Shown: positions 1 through 8,520, counted from the first letter of the stretch. The stretch: DNA of 64,000 bases from Parafrankia irregularis (GCF_001536285.1 NZ_FAOZ01000007.1:199360-263359), one strand, 5' to 3'. Notes: a model not told the origin generated them from the letters alone. Numbers and translations are program-made.

Positions 1-255
1 GTCGCGGCGCCCGACGCCCGGCTCGGTGAGCACGCCGCCGCGGTGCTGCGCCTGCAGGACGGGGCCGCGCTGCCGACCCTGGACGCGGTGCGCGCGCACT
101 TCCAGCAGGCGGGGCTGGCCCGGCAGAAGTGGCCCGAGGAGCTGGTCGAGATCGAGGACTTCCCGCGCACCCCCAGCGGTAAGATCCAAAAGGCCGTGCT
201 GCGGGCAGTCATCGCACGTCGGGAAGACATTGCGGCACAGCGGGGAAGAGAATAG
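1..255 (+). CDS. acyl-CoA synthetase (AMP-binding), C-terminal fragment cut by window edge
   Basis: Only the last ~84 codons are inside the window; the frame is open from base 1. The visible part is the small C-terminal lid domain of the ANL (acyl-CoA ligase) superfamily: a DARLGEHAAAV stretch and the A10 motif PRTPSGKIQK, whose final lysines include the residue that contacts the adenylate in this family. The enzyme would activate a carboxylic acid to its CoA thioester with ATP. It ends 29 bp before the amidohydrolase on the same strand, so it is probably the first visible gene of the operon running to 7167. The substrate cannot be told from this fragment. Confidence 0.85.
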   Translation, partial: VAAPDARLGEHAAAVLRLQDGAALPTLDAVRAHFQQAGLARQKWPEELVEIEDFPRTPSGKIQKAVLRAVIARREDIAAQRGRE

Positions 256-284
256 GGTTCTCCATATCAGTAAGGGAGGATCTC

Positions 285-1463
285 ATGCCTACGCGAGTGT
301 CGCCGTACCCCGTCTTCGACGCGGACAACCACCTGTACGAGACCGAGGACGCCTTCACCAAGTTCCTGCCGGAGGCATACAGGGGCGCGATCCGGTACGT
401 CCAGGTGGACGGCCGCACGAAGATCGCGATCCGGGGCCAGATCAGCGACTACATCCCCAACCCGACCTTCGAGGTCGTCGCCCGGCCGGGCGCCCAGGAG
501 GAGTTCTTCAAGATCGGGAACCCCGAGGGCAAGTCCTACCGTGAGATCATCGGCAAGCCGATACGGTCGATCCCGGCCTTCCGCGAGCCGAAGTCCCGCA
601 TCGAGCTGATGAACGAGCAGGGCCTCGAGCGGACGCTGATGTTCCCGACGCTGGCGAGCCTCATCGAGGAGCGCATGCGGGACGACCCGGAACTGACGCA
701 TGTCGTCATCCACGCCCTCAACGAGTGGCTGTACGAGACCTGGCAGTTCAACTACGAGAACCGCATCTTCACCACGCCGGTCATCACCCTGCCGATCGTC
801 GAGAAGGCGATCGAGGAGCTGGAGTGGGTCGTGGCGCGCGGGGCGAAGGCCGTCCTGATCCGGCCGGCGCCGGTGCCCGGTTTCAACGGCTCACGGTCCT
901 TCGGCCTGCCGGAGTTCGACCCGTTCTGGGAGCGGGTCGTGCACCACAACATCCTGGTCGGCCTGCACTCCTCGGACAGCGGCTACAACCGCTACACCCA
1001 GGACTGGGAGGGCAAGGTCCGCGAGTACCTGCCGTTCCAGCCGGACGCCTTCCGCATGTTCGGCCAGTGGCGCCCCATCCAGGACACGGTGGCCGCGCTG
1101 GTCTGCCACGGTGCGCTGTCCAGGTTCCCGACGCTGAAGATCGCGGTCATCGAGAACGGCGCGTCCTGGGTCGCCCCACTGCTCTCCGAGCTGAAGGACA
1201 TCTACAAGAAGTACCCGCAGCAGTTCCTGGAGAACCCGATCGAGGTGGTCCGGCGCAACGTCCACGTCAGCCCCTTCTGGGAGGAGGACATGGGCAAGCT
1301 CTCCGAGCTGATCGGGGTCGAGCGGGTGCTCTTCGGCTCCGACTACCCGCACCCCGAGGGCCTCGGCGACCCGGTGAGCTATGTCGAGGTGCTCAAGGAC
1401 CTCAGCGCGGAGGACCAGGCCAAGATCATGGGCGGCAACCTGGCCAGGCTGATCGACGCATGA
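285..1463 (+). CDS. amidohydrolase-2 family metal-dependent hydrolase/decarboxylase
   Basis: This 392-residue protein is of the length and type of the amidohydrolase_2 TIM-barrel family, which contains ACMSD-like decarboxylases as well as hydrolases. Near the N-terminus is DADNHLYE, the variant metal-binding segment used by actinobacterial members, and near the C-terminus is FGSDYPHPEG, whose Asp is the conserved barrel-end residue. ATG 285 follows a good ribosome site (AGGGAGGA, 273-280). The stop overlaps the next ligase start by four bases (ATGA), so the two are translationally coupled. In CoA-catabolic clusters such proteins often cleave or decarboxylate ring or keto acids; the actual reaction here is unknown. 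Confidence 0.85.
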   Translation: MPTRVSPYPVFDADNHLYETEDAFTKFLPEAYRGAIRYVQVDGRTKIAIRGQISDYIPNPTFEVVARPGAQEEFFKIGNPEGKSYREIIGKPIRSIPAFREPKSRIELMNEQGLERTLMFPTLASLIEERMRDDPELTHVVIHALNEWLYETWQFNYENRIFTTPVITLPIVEKAIEELEWVVARGAKAVLIRPAPVPGFNGSRSFGLPEFDPFWERVVHHNILVGLHSSDSGYNRYTQDWEGKVREYLPFQPDAFRMFGQWRPIQDTVAALVCHGALSRFPTLKIAVIENGASWVAPLLSELKDIYKKYPQQFLENPIEVVRRNVHVSPFWEEDMGKLSELIGVERVLFGSDYPHPEGLGDPVSYVEVLKDLSAEDQAKIMGGNLARLIDA

Positions 1464-2893
1464 AGTGGGAGACCATCCCGGAGATGGTGCTCAGCACCGC
1501 CGACCGCTTCGGTGACGCCGAAGCGGTCGTCGACGGGGCACTGCGCCTCACCTACACCGAGCTGGTGGGCCGGGTCCGCACCGCCGCGGGTTCCTTCGTG
1601 GCGGCGGGCGTCGGCAAGGGCGACCGGGTGGCGATCTGGGCGCCGAACTCCGCCGAGTGGATCATCGCGGCCTTCGGGCTGCTGACCGCCGGCGGGGTGC
1701 TGGTGCCCGTGAACACCCGCTACAAGGCCGAGGAGGCGAACGACATCCTCACCCGCAGCGGGGCGAGGATGGTCCTGGTCCAGGAGGGCTTCCTCGGGCA
1801 GGCGTACGCCGGTATCACCGCCGTGCCCGCCGTCGACATCAAGTCGGGCTTCCTGACCTCCGGGGCGCCGCTGGACGCACCGGTGGTCACCGATGGTGAC
1901 GACATCGCCGACATCCTGTTCACGTCCGGGACGACCGGGCGGCCCAAGGGCGTCATGATGAACCACCACCAGACGCTGCGGCTGTACGCGGAGTGGTGCT
2001 ACCAGGCGGATCTGCGGGAGGGCGACCGGTACCTGATCGTCAACCCGTTCTTCCACAACTTCGGCTACAAGGCCGGGCTCGTCGCCGCCCTGATCCGGGG
2101 CGCGACCATCGTGCCGATGGCCGTCCTGGAGATGGACCGGCTGCTCGAGCTGATCGAGCGGGAGCGGATCACGATGCTCCCCGGCCCGCCCACGCTGTAC
2201 CACTCGCTGCTGGCGGCGCGGGGCAGCGCGGACGTCTCCTCGTTACGCTGTGCCGTCACCGGTTCGGCCGACATCCCGGTCGAGCTGATCCGGCGGATGA
2301 AGCAGGAGCTGCCCTTCCAGTCGATCATGACCGGGTACGGCCTCACCGAGGCGGGCACCGCCACCGCGTCGCGGCCGGGCGACTCCTTCGAGGACATCGC
2401 CACCACCGTCGGCAAGGCCTGCGACGGCGTGGAGATCTCCATCGCCGACGACGGCGAGGTGCTGATCCGCGGCTACACGGTGATGCAGGGCTACCTGGAC
2501 GACCCCGCCGCCACCGCCGAGACGATCGACCCCGACGGCTGGCTGCACACCGGTGACCTGGGCACCCTCGACGACCGCGGGTACCTGCGGATCATCGGCC
2601 GCAAGAAGGACATGTTCATCGTCGGTGGCTTCAACGCCTACCCGGCCGAGATCGAGGGCTACCTGCTGGGGCATCCCGCGGTCGCGCAGGCCGCGGTCAT
2701 CGGCGTGCCCGACGACCGCCTCGGCGAGGTCGGCAAGGCGTTCGTGGTCCGGCGCGGCCCGGTCACCGCCGACGAGCTGATCGCGTGGAGCCGGGAGAAG
2801 ATGGCCGGCTTCAAGGTGCCCAGGCACGTCGAGTTCCTGGAGAGCCTGCCGCTGAACGCGTCCGGAAAAGTGATGAAGGACCAGCTGCGCTAG
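1460..2893 (+). CDS. fatty-acid/acyl-CoA ligase (FadD-like)
   Basis: A complete 477-residue ANL-superfamily ligase. The motifs are in order: the P-loop-like LFTSGTTGRPKGVM, GYGLTEAG (A5), GWLHTGDLG (A7), IGRKKDMFIVGGFNAYPAEIE (A8 hinge) and NASGKVMKDQLR (A10, catalytic Lys). It should convert a free acid, ATP and CoA to acyl-CoA, AMP and PPi. ATG 1460 overlaps the upstream amidohydrolase stop. An in-frame extension upstream lies entirely within the amidohydrolase gene and was rejected. The gene ends 98 bp before the mutase large subunit. It is shorter than ligases for long-chain substrates, so a short, branched or ring acid is plausible but unproven. Confidence 0.9.
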   Translation: MKWETIPEMVLSTADRFGDAEAVVDGALRLTYTELVGRVRTAAGSFVAAGVGKGDRVAIWAPNSAEWIIAAFGLLTAGGVLVPVNTRYKAEEANDILTRSGARMVLVQEGFLGQAYAGITAVPAVDIKSGFLTSGAPLDAPVVTDGDDIADILFTSGTTGRPKGVMMNHHQTLRLYAEWCYQADLREGDRYLIVNPFFHNFGYKAGLVAALIRGATIVPMAVLEMDRLLELIERERITMLPGPPTLYHSLLAARGSADVSSLRCAVTGSADIPVELIRRMKQELPFQSIMTGYGLTEAGTATASRPGDSFEDIATTVGKACDGVEISIADDGEVLIRGYTVMQGYLDDPAATAETIDPDGWLHTGDLGTLDDRGYLRIIGRKKDMFIVGGFNAYPAEIEGYLLGHPAVAQAAVIGVPDDRLGEVGKAFVVRRGPVTADELIAWSREKMAGFKVPRHVEFLESLPLNASGKVMKDQLR

Positions 2894-2917
2894 CACCACT
2901 CGACTGCGCTAGCACCA
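2885..2917. repeat. 14-bp direct repeat duplicating the ligase stop region
   Basis: CTGCGCTAGCACCA occurs at 2885-2898 and again at 2904-2917 (period 19). The first copy contains the TAG stop of the ligase gene. A second short duplication, CGCCTCCAGAAA, follows at 2950-2961 and 2967-2978, just before the mutase start. These look like local slippage duplications in the spacer. Confidence 0.8.
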
Positions 2918-2991
2918 TGTGAACAGGGCAAGCCGAGGTGTCTGGTTCCCGCCTCCAGAAAACTCCGCCTCCAGAAAGCAACGAAGCGACG

Positions 2992-4569
2992 ATGAGCGAT
3001 TCTGTCCAGACCAATTCCGGCCTGCCGGTCAGTCCGGTGTACGGCCCCGCCGACCGCGGGGCCGAGCCACCGGAGCCGGGCCGCTTCCCCTTCACCCGCG
3101 GCAACTACGCCAAGGGGTACCGGGGGCGCACGTGGACCTTCCGCCAGTACTCCGGCTTCGGCACCGCTGAGGAGTCCAACAGCCGGTACCGCTACCTGCT
3201 CGACCAGGGCGGGACGGGCCTGTCGGTGGCGCTCGACCTGCCCACCCAGTGCGGGTACGACTCCGACGACCCGGAGGTGACCGAGGAGGTCGGCCGGGTC
3301 GGCGTCGCCGTCGACACGCTCGCCGACGCCGAGGTGCTCTTCGACGGCATCCCGCTGGACAAGATCAGCACCAGCTTCACCATCAACGGCACCGCCGCGA
3401 TCCTGCTGGCCTTCTACGTGGCCGCCGCGGAACGTTCCGGGGTGCCCCGGTCGAAGCTGACCGGCACGATCCAGAACGACATCCTCAAGGAGTACGCCTC
3501 CCGCGGGACGTGGATCTGGCCGCCGACGCCGTCGCTGCGCCTCATCGCCGACACCATCGAGTTCTGCGCCGCCGAGGTGCCGCGCTTCAACGCCATCTCG
3601 GTGGCCGGCGCGCATTTCCGCGACGCCGGCGCCAACGCGGTGCAGGAGATGGCCTTCACCCTCGCTGACGGAGTCACCTACTGCGACACCGTGATCGAGC
3701 GCGGGCGCCTGACGATCGAGCAGTTCGCCCCGCAGGTCTCCTTCTTCTTCTACACCCACGGCGACTTCTTCGAGGAGATCGCCAAGTACCGGGCCGGCCG
3801 CCGGCGCTGGGCGACCATCGTGCGCGAGCGGTACGGCGCGACCGCCGACAAGGCGTCGATGTTCCGCTTCGGCTGCGTCGCCGGCGGTGCCTCGCTGTAC
3901 GCGCCGCAGGCGCAGAACAACATCGTGCGGGTGGCCTACGAGGCGATGGCCTCGGTGCTCGGCGGCGTCCAGTCGATGTTCACCGCCGCCTGGGACGAGC
4001 CGTTCGCGCTGCCCAGCGAGGAGTCGGCGACCCTCGCCCTGCGCACCCAGCAGATCCTCGCCCTGGAGACCGGCGTCACCCGCACCGCGGACCCGCTCGG
4101 CGGCTCCTACTTCGTCGAGGCGCTCACCGACGCCACCGAGGCCCGCATCGTCGAGATCATGGACGACCTCGAGGCGCACGGCGGCATGGTCCGCTGCATC
4201 GAGGACGGCTACCTGCAGGGCCTGATCGCCGACGAGGCCTACCAGCTGCACAAGGACATCGAGGACGGCACGGTGCCCATCGTCGGGGTGAACCGGTTCG
4301 TCGCCGACGAGCCGGCACCCGACCTGGCCACCTACGAGCTGGACGCCGACGGGCGTGAACGACAGCTGAAGCGGCTGGCGAAGGTGAAGGCCGAGCGGGA
4401 CGGCGCCGCCGTGCGGGCCAGCCTCGACGCGCTCGCCCGCGCCGCCGAGGGAGACGGGAACCTGATGCACAACCTGATCGACTGCGCCAACGCCTACTGC
4501 ACGGTCGGCGAGATGGTCGCCGCCCTCAAGGCGGTCTGGGGCGAGTTCCAGCAGCCGGTGGTGTTCTGA
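2992..4569 (+). CDS. B12-dependent acyl-CoA mutase large subunit, divergent (methylmalonyl-CoA mutase family)
   Basis: A 525-residue catalytic subunit of the methylmalonyl/isobutyryl-CoA mutase family. It lacks the B12 domain, which is encoded next. The family core is clear: RTWTFRQYSGFGTAEESN, TGTIQNDILKEY, ISVAGAHFRDAGA and QAQNNIVR. Aligned by eye to Propionibacterium MutB it keeps Tyr89 (here Y53), Gln197 (Q161), Arg207 (R171) and His244 (H208), the pattern for carboxyl-bearing substrates. It has Ala207 for Tyr243, Gly294 for His328, Val296 for Gln330 and Ala300 for Trp334. The pocket therefore looks enlarged and differs from MCM, ICM and 2-hydroxyisobutyryl-CoA mutase. ATG 2992 was chosen; a GTG at 2938 would add 18 low-complexity residues. 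The substrate is unknown; an alkyl- or aryl-substituted succinyl/malonyl-CoA is a hypothesis. Confidence 0.9.
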   Translation: MSDSVQTNSGLPVSPVYGPADRGAEPPEPGRFPFTRGNYAKGYRGRTWTFRQYSGFGTAEESNSRYRYLLDQGGTGLSVALDLPTQCGYDSDDPEVTEEVGRVGVAVDTLADAEVLFDGIPLDKISTSFTINGTAAILLAFYVAAAERSGVPRSKLTGTIQNDILKEYASRGTWIWPPTPSLRLIADTIEFCAAEVPRFNAISVAGAHFRDAGANAVQEMAFTLADGVTYCDTVIERGRLTIEQFAPQVSFFFYTHGDFFEEIAKYRAGRRRWATIVRERYGATADKASMFRFGCVAGGASLYAPQAQNNIVRVAYEAMASVLGGVQSMFTAAWDEPFALPSEESATLALRTQQILALETGVTRTADPLGGSYFVEALTDATEARIVEIMDDLEAHGGMVRCIEDGYLQGLIADEAYQLHKDIEDGTVPIVGVNRFVADEPAPDLATYELDADGRERQLKRLAKVKAERDGAAVRASLDALARAAEGDGNLMHNLIDCANAYCTVGEMVAALKAVWGEFQQPVVF

Positions 4570-4970
4570 TGCCGGCCCGGGTTCTCGTCGCCAAGCCCGG
4601 CCTGGACGGGCACGACCGCGGCGCGAAGATCATCGCGCGTACGCTGCGGGACGCCGGTTTCGAGGTCGTGTTCACCGGCATCCGCCAGCGCATCGAGGAC
4701 ATCGTCACGATCGCGCTGCAGGAGGACGTGGCGCTGGTCGGCCTGAGCATCCTCTCCGGCGCGCACATCGCGCTGACGACCCGCACCATCGAGGCGCTGC
4801 GGGCGGCCGACGCGGGCGACATCGCGGTCGTGGTCGGCGGCACCATCCCGCCGGCGGACGTCCCGAAGCTGCTGGAGGTCGGCGCCGCCGCGGTGTTCCC
4901 GACCGGCACCTCGCTCGACGAGGTGGTCACCCGGGTCCGGGAGCTGACGGCGGCGGCCACCACGCCCTGA
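4569..4970 (+). CDS. cobalamin-binding small subunit of acyl-CoA mutase
   Basis: A 133-residue stand-alone B12-binding domain. It has the DxHxxG signature (GLDGHDRG, residues ~14-21) whose His is the lower axial cobalt ligand, the SxL segment (LSILSGAH) and the VVGGTIP glycine loop that holds the nucleotide tail. The length matches the small subunits of archaeal-type two-subunit mutases. Its ATG shares one base with the stop of the large subunit (TGATG), which fits 1:1 synthesis. It should form the adenosylcobalamin-bearing half of the mutase. The MeaB-type chaperone that would load or protect the cofactor lies 18 kb downstream at 23166. Confidence 0.93.
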   Translation: MPARVLVAKPGLDGHDRGAKIIARTLRDAGFEVVFTGIRQRIEDIVTIALQEDVALVGLSILSGAHIALTTRTIEALRAADAGDIAVVVGGTIPPADVPKLLEVGAAAVFPTGTSLDEVVTRVRELTAAATTP

Positions 4971-4980
4971 CGCCGGCCCC

Positions 4981-5016
4981 GCCCCCGGCATCGGCGCGCG
5001 CCGCCGCGCCGGGGGC
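4981..5016 (+). terminator. possible GC-rich hairpin after mutase genes
   Basis: GCCCCCGGC (4981-4989) pairs with GCCGGGGGC (5008-5016) across an 18-base GC-rich loop, ten bases after the small-subunit stop. No T-tract follows. It may be a partial terminator or an mRNA-stabilising hairpin before the oxidoreductase gene. Confidence 0.4.
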
Positions 5017-5125
5017 GGCCGCGCCGCCGCGGGCCGTAACGCGGTCAGGCCGCGTGGCCGCACGGCAGCGCGCGAGCGCGACATCGACGTAACCAGATCG
5101 GACGTAACGAGAACCGGAGGGTCCA

Positions 5126-6082
5126 GTGCGGGTCGGCGTGATGATCGGACCGGAGCGGGGTGACTCCGCGCGCAAGGTCGGGCGGATGATCGACGACGTC
5201 CTGTGGGCCGAGGGCGCGGGGATGGACACAGCCTGGATCCCCCAGGTGCCCTCCGACTTCGACGCGCTCATCGCGGTCGCCCTGATGGGTGCCCGCACCG
5301 AGCGGATCGAGCTCGGCACGGCGGTCGTCCCGCTGCAGCCGCAGCACCCGATCGCGCTCGCGCGCCAGACCCTGTCGGCGCAGGCGGCCACCGGTGGGCG
5401 GCTCGCCCTCGGTGTCGGGCCGTCGCATCACTGGATCGTCCGCGACATGCTCGGCCTGCCCTACGACAGGCCGGCCGGGTTCACCCGCGACTACCTCGAG
5501 GTCCTCAGGGCCGCGCTGAGCGGGCCGGGGCCGGTGGACGTCGAGAACGGCACGTTCACCGTCCACAACCCGATGGAGATCGGGCCGGTCGCCCCGCTGC
5601 CGGTGTTCCTCGCCGCGCTCGGGCCGGTGATGCTGCGCATCGCCGGTGAGCAGGCCGACGGCACCGTGCTGTGGCTCGCCGACGAGCGTGCCGTCGGCGA
5701 GCACGTGGTGCCCCGGATCACCAAGGCGGCGGCCGAGGCCGGCCGCCCGGCGCCGCGGATCGTCGCCGGCATCCCGGTGTGCCTGTGCGCGCCGGGGGAG
5801 GAGGACACCGCGCGGGAGCGGGCGAACCGCATCCTCGGCGAGGCCGAGGTCTCCCCGAACTACCAGCGGCTGCTCGACCAGGGCGACGCGACCAACGTCG
5901 GGGACATCGCCGCGGTCGGCGACGAGGCGGCCATCCTGGCGGCCTTCCGGCGGTTCGCCGACGCCGGCTGCACCGACCTGTCGGTGCGGCTGCTGCCCAT
6001 CGGTGACAACCGCGACGAGCTGATCGCCTCCAAGCGGCGGACCCGGGAAGTGATCGCGGCCCTCGCGGCGGAAGTCAGATGA
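5126..6082 (+). CDS. LLM-class (luciferase-like) F420- or flavin-dependent oxidoreductase
   Basis: A 318-residue single-domain TIM-barrel protein of the bacterial luciferase-like monooxygenase fold, of the type that in actinobacteria usually uses coenzyme F420. Family marks are the N-terminal MRVGVMIGPERG, the SDFDALIAVALMGARTERIELGT block, the HPIALARQTLSAQ helix, GGRLALGVG and PVFLAALGPVMLRIAGE. GTG 5126 has an excellent ribosome site (GGAGG, 5116-5120). The stop overlaps the CoA-transferase start (ATGA). F420 enzymes of this class reduce or oxidise C=C, alcohols or imines; a redox step on the CoA pathway intermediate is inferred from context only. Confidence 0.88.
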   Translation: MRVGVMIGPERGDSARKVGRMIDDVLWAEGAGMDTAWIPQVPSDFDALIAVALMGARTERIELGTAVVPLQPQHPIALARQTLSAQAATGGRLALGVGPSHHWIVRDMLGLPYDRPAGFTRDYLEVLRAALSGPGPVDVENGTFTVHNPMEIGPVAPLPVFLAALGPVMLRIAGEQADGTVLWLADERAVGEHVVPRITKAAAEAGRPAPRIVAGIPVCLCAPGEEDTARERANRILGEAEVSPNYQRLLDQGDATNVGDIAAVGDEAAILAAFRRFADAGCTDLSVRLLPIGDNRDELIASKRRTREVIAALAAEVR

Positions 6083-7167
6083 GCTCGGAACCTCAGGCGA
6101 GCCCGGGACCTCAGGCGAGCCCGGGACCGCTCGCCGGCATCCGCATCCTGGAGGTCGGCCACATCCTCGCGGGCCCGTACGCGACGATGATGCTCGCCGA
6201 TCTCGGCGCCGAGGTGACGAAGCTCGAACCGCCCGGCGGGGACCTCTCGCGGCAGGTCAGCGACGCCTACTTCGCCAGCATCAACCGCGGGAAGCGCAGC
6301 ATCCGCCTCGACCTGACCGGTGCGGCGGGCCAGGCCCGCCTGCACGAGCTGGTGGCCGACGCGCATGCGCTCGTGGTCAACCTCAAGCCGTCGGCGATCC
6401 GGAACTTCGGTCTGACCTACGAGGCGCTGCGCCCGTACAACGAGAAGATCGTCTGCGTGGCGCTGACGGGCTTCGGGCTGTCCGCCGGCGACGACCCGGC
6501 GTTCGACTACGTCATCCAGGCGGCCACCGGGGTCGCCGCGCTCACCGGCGATCCGGACGGCCCGCCGACGCTGCCCGGCTACTCCTCGGCCGACAACTCC
6601 GCCGGCCTCACCGCGGCACTGGCACTGCTCGCACAGATCGTCTCCGGTCGCGGCGGGCAGCTGGAGGTCTCGCTGCGCGACGTCATGCTCTCCCAGCTCA
6701 ACTACCGGGCCTCGGCCTACCTCAACGAGGGCACCGAGCCGCGGCGGATGGCGTTCGGCGCGCACTCGTACTACGTGCCGGCGCAGCTGTTCCCCACCGC
6801 CGAGGGCTACCTGGCGCTGTTCGTCACCCACGACGGCTTCTGGAAGAAGTTCTCCACCGAGGCCGGCGTGACGGGCTTCGAGACGATGGCCGAACGCGCG
6901 GCCCGGCGCGAGGAGGTGCTCGCCGTGGTCACCGCGGCGCTCGCCGCCGACACCGCGCAGGGCTGGGAGACGCGGCTGAAGCGCCTCGGTGTCCCGGCGG
7001 CGAAGGTGCGGTCGCTGCCCGAGGCGCTGGACGCGACACCGGAGATGGTCGTGCGCGCCGGTGACTTCCGGCTGGTCGGCAGCCCGATCCTCGTCCACGG
7101 CTACGAGCCCGCCTACGGGCCGCCGCCGCGCCTGGGCGAGCACGGCGGCGAGCTGGACCAGCCGTAG
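6079..7167 (+). CDS. CaiB/BaiF family (class III) CoA-transferase
   Basis: A 362-residue class III CoA-transferase. The N-terminal core reads LAGIRILEVGHILAGPYATMMLADLGAEVTKLE across two segments, followed by INRGKRSIRLDL, and an Asp in the SSADNSAG segment sits where the catalytic aspartate of formyl-CoA transferase is found. It moves CoA from one acyl donor to an acid by a glutamyl/aspartyl anhydride mechanism. ATG 6079 overlaps the oxidoreductase stop. The first codons contain an 18-bp tandem duplication (6091-6126) encoding PQASPG twice, outside the catalytic fold. Placement as the last gene suggests it recycles CoA onto the starting acid, as transferases do for alkyl- or benzylsuccinate; this is inference. 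Confidence 0.9.
   Translation: MSSEPQASPGPQASPGPLAGIRILEVGHILAGPYATMMLADLGAEVTKLEPPGGDLSRQVSDAYFASINRGKRSIRLDLTGAAGQARLHELVADAHALVVNLKPSAIRNFGLTYEALRPYNEKIVCVALTGFGLSAGDDPAFDYVIQAATGVAALTGDPDGPPTLPGYSSADNSAGLTAALALLAQIVSGRGGQLEVSLRDVMLSQLNYRASAYLNEGTEPRRMAFGAHSYYVPAQLFPTAEGYLALFVTHDGFWKKFSTEAGVTGFETMAERAARREEVLAVVTAALAADTAQGWETRLKRLGVPAAKVRSLPEALDATPEMVVRAGDFRLVGSPILVHGYEPAYGPPPRLGEHGGELDQP
6091..6126. repeat. 18-bp tandem duplication in CoA-transferase start
   Basis: CCTCAGGCGAGCCCGGGA is present twice in tandem, adding one extra PQASPG unit to the disordered N-terminus. Confidence 0.85.
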
Positions 7168-7171
7168 TCCG

Positions 7172-7200
7172 CCGGTCCGGCGCGGCCGGCAACGGACCGG
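7172..7200. terminator. hairpin between convergent genes
   Basis: CCGGTCCG (7172-7179) and CGGACCGG (7193-7200) form an 8-bp perfect stem, five bases after the CoA-transferase stop and before the 3' end of the convergent phosphatase gene. No T-run is present. Confidence 0.5.
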
Positions 7201-7238
7201 GCTCGTGACGGGCGGAACGTTCTGATGCTCGCCCCCCG

Positions 7239-8354
7239 CTACGACACCTGGACGGCGAGGAGACAGAGGTCGTCCTCCCGGCAGGCCGGCCCGGCGACGT
7301 CGGTGAGGACGCCGTCGCAGAGGTCGGCGAGACCGCCCAGCCCGCCGGCGCTGTGGCAGGCCGCGGCGCGGGTGAGTGTGTCGAGCCTGTCGGTGAGGGA
7401 GACCCCCCGTCTTTCCACGAGCCCGTCGGTGTAGAGCAGGAGCCGGGCGCCCGGCGGCAGGCTCAGGTCGGTCTGCCCGTAGGTGAGCGTCGGGGCGGCG
7501 CCGAGGATCGGGCCGTGGACGTCGTCGAGGTACTCGGGGCCGGCGCCGGTGAGCATCAGGGGAGGTGGGTGGCCGGCGCATGACCAGGTGAGCTGGTGAG
7601 TGGCCGGGTCGAGACGGGTCACGACGGCGGTGGCCGTGGTGCCGTCCGGCTCGGGAGCGAGGTTCCCCGACAGCTGGGTGGTGATGTCCGCCGGCGAATA
7701 GCCGGCGAGGGCGTAGGCACGGGTCGCGTGGCGCAGCTCGGCCATCGCGGCCACGGCGGGCAGCCCGTGGCCGGCGACGTCGCCGACGACCAGCAGGACC
7801 GCGCCGTCGGCGAGCAGGCACGCGTCGTACCAGTCACCGCCGACACGGGCACCTCGGGCGGCCGGCAGGTAGCGGGCGACGAGGGCCACGCCGGGCAGGC
7901 GCGGAAGACTCTGCGGAAGGATGGAACGCTGCAGCATGTCGACCATCGCGTGCCGCCACGTGACGTCGACGACGAGCCCGATCACCCGGGTCGCCTCGCC
8001 TGCGGAGCTGGCCACGATCCGGCCGAGTCCCTGTATCCACACCTGGGAGCCGTCCCGCCGCACCACGCGATACTCGGCCAGGTAGGAGCCACAGGCCGCT
8101 ATCGCGTTGTCTACGGCCTCCTGCACCCCGGGGAGGTCGTCGGGATGGATGGTCGCGTAGAAGTCCGCCATCGTCTCACCGAACTCGTCGAGGCGCAGAC
8201 CGTGCAGCTCGGCGGTGCGTCGGTCCCAGGTCAGCCTCCCGCTGACGATGTCCCGATCCCAGATGCCGACCTCGGCGTCGGCATGCGCGATGTCATCCGC
8301 CTGAGCCAGCGCCCAGCCGGCACCTGGCTCGATCGCCTCGATCCGGTCCACCAC
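7239..8354 (-). CDS. PAS domain / SpoIIE-type PP2C serine phosphatase
   Basis: About 371 residues. Residues ~20-125 are a PAS domain of PAS_3 type (IWDRDIVSGRLTWD, then IHPDDLPGV, ending RVIGLVVDVT). Residues ~145-371 are a SpoIIE phosphatase domain with its metal-binding motifs GGDWYDA, GDVAGHG, AGHPPPLML and LLLYTDGLVERRG. Such proteins dephosphorylate anti-sigma-factor antagonists in response to a sensed signal; no transmembrane segment is seen. The start is uncertain: GTG 8354 is just before the PAS fold, another GTG lies at 8384, and the longer open frame upstream has no family resemblance. It is convergent with the CoA-transferase. Confidence 0.85.
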   Translation of the reverse strand: MVDRIEAIEPGAGWALAQADDIAHADAEVGIWDRDIVSGRLTWDRRTAELHGLRLDEFGETMADFYATIHPDDLPGVQEAVDNAIAACGSYLAEYRVVRRDGSQVWIQGLGRIVASSAGEATRVIGLVVDVTWRHAMVDMLQRSILPQSLPRLPGVALVARYLPAARGARVGGDWYDACLLADGAVLLVVGDVAGHGLPAVAAMAELRHATRAYALAGYSPADITTQLSGNLAPEPDGTTATAVVTRLDPATHQLTWSCAGHPPPLMLTGAGPEYLDDVHGPILGAAPTLTYGQTDLSLPPGARLLLYTDGLVERRGVSLTDRLDTLTRAAACHSAGGLGGLADLCDGVLTDVAGPACREDDLCLLAVQVS

Positions 8355-8520
8355 TGCACGGGCCCTACCCCAGCCCCCGCCCACACATGCCGACGTCAGC
8401 CGGCTGGAGCAGCACCCGGCGCGACATCCTCGGCGTCGACCCCACCCGACCCCCCATGACCCGATAGCAAGATCACAGAGGCTGGGTGGCGCCGCGGAAT
8501 CCGCTGTGCGGAACACGGGA

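Noticed and set aside
725-1459. In-frame N-terminal extension of the CoA ligase
   Set aside because: It overlaps the amidohydrolase gene completely and reads as Arg/Pro-rich shadow sequence; the ligase fold begins at 1460.
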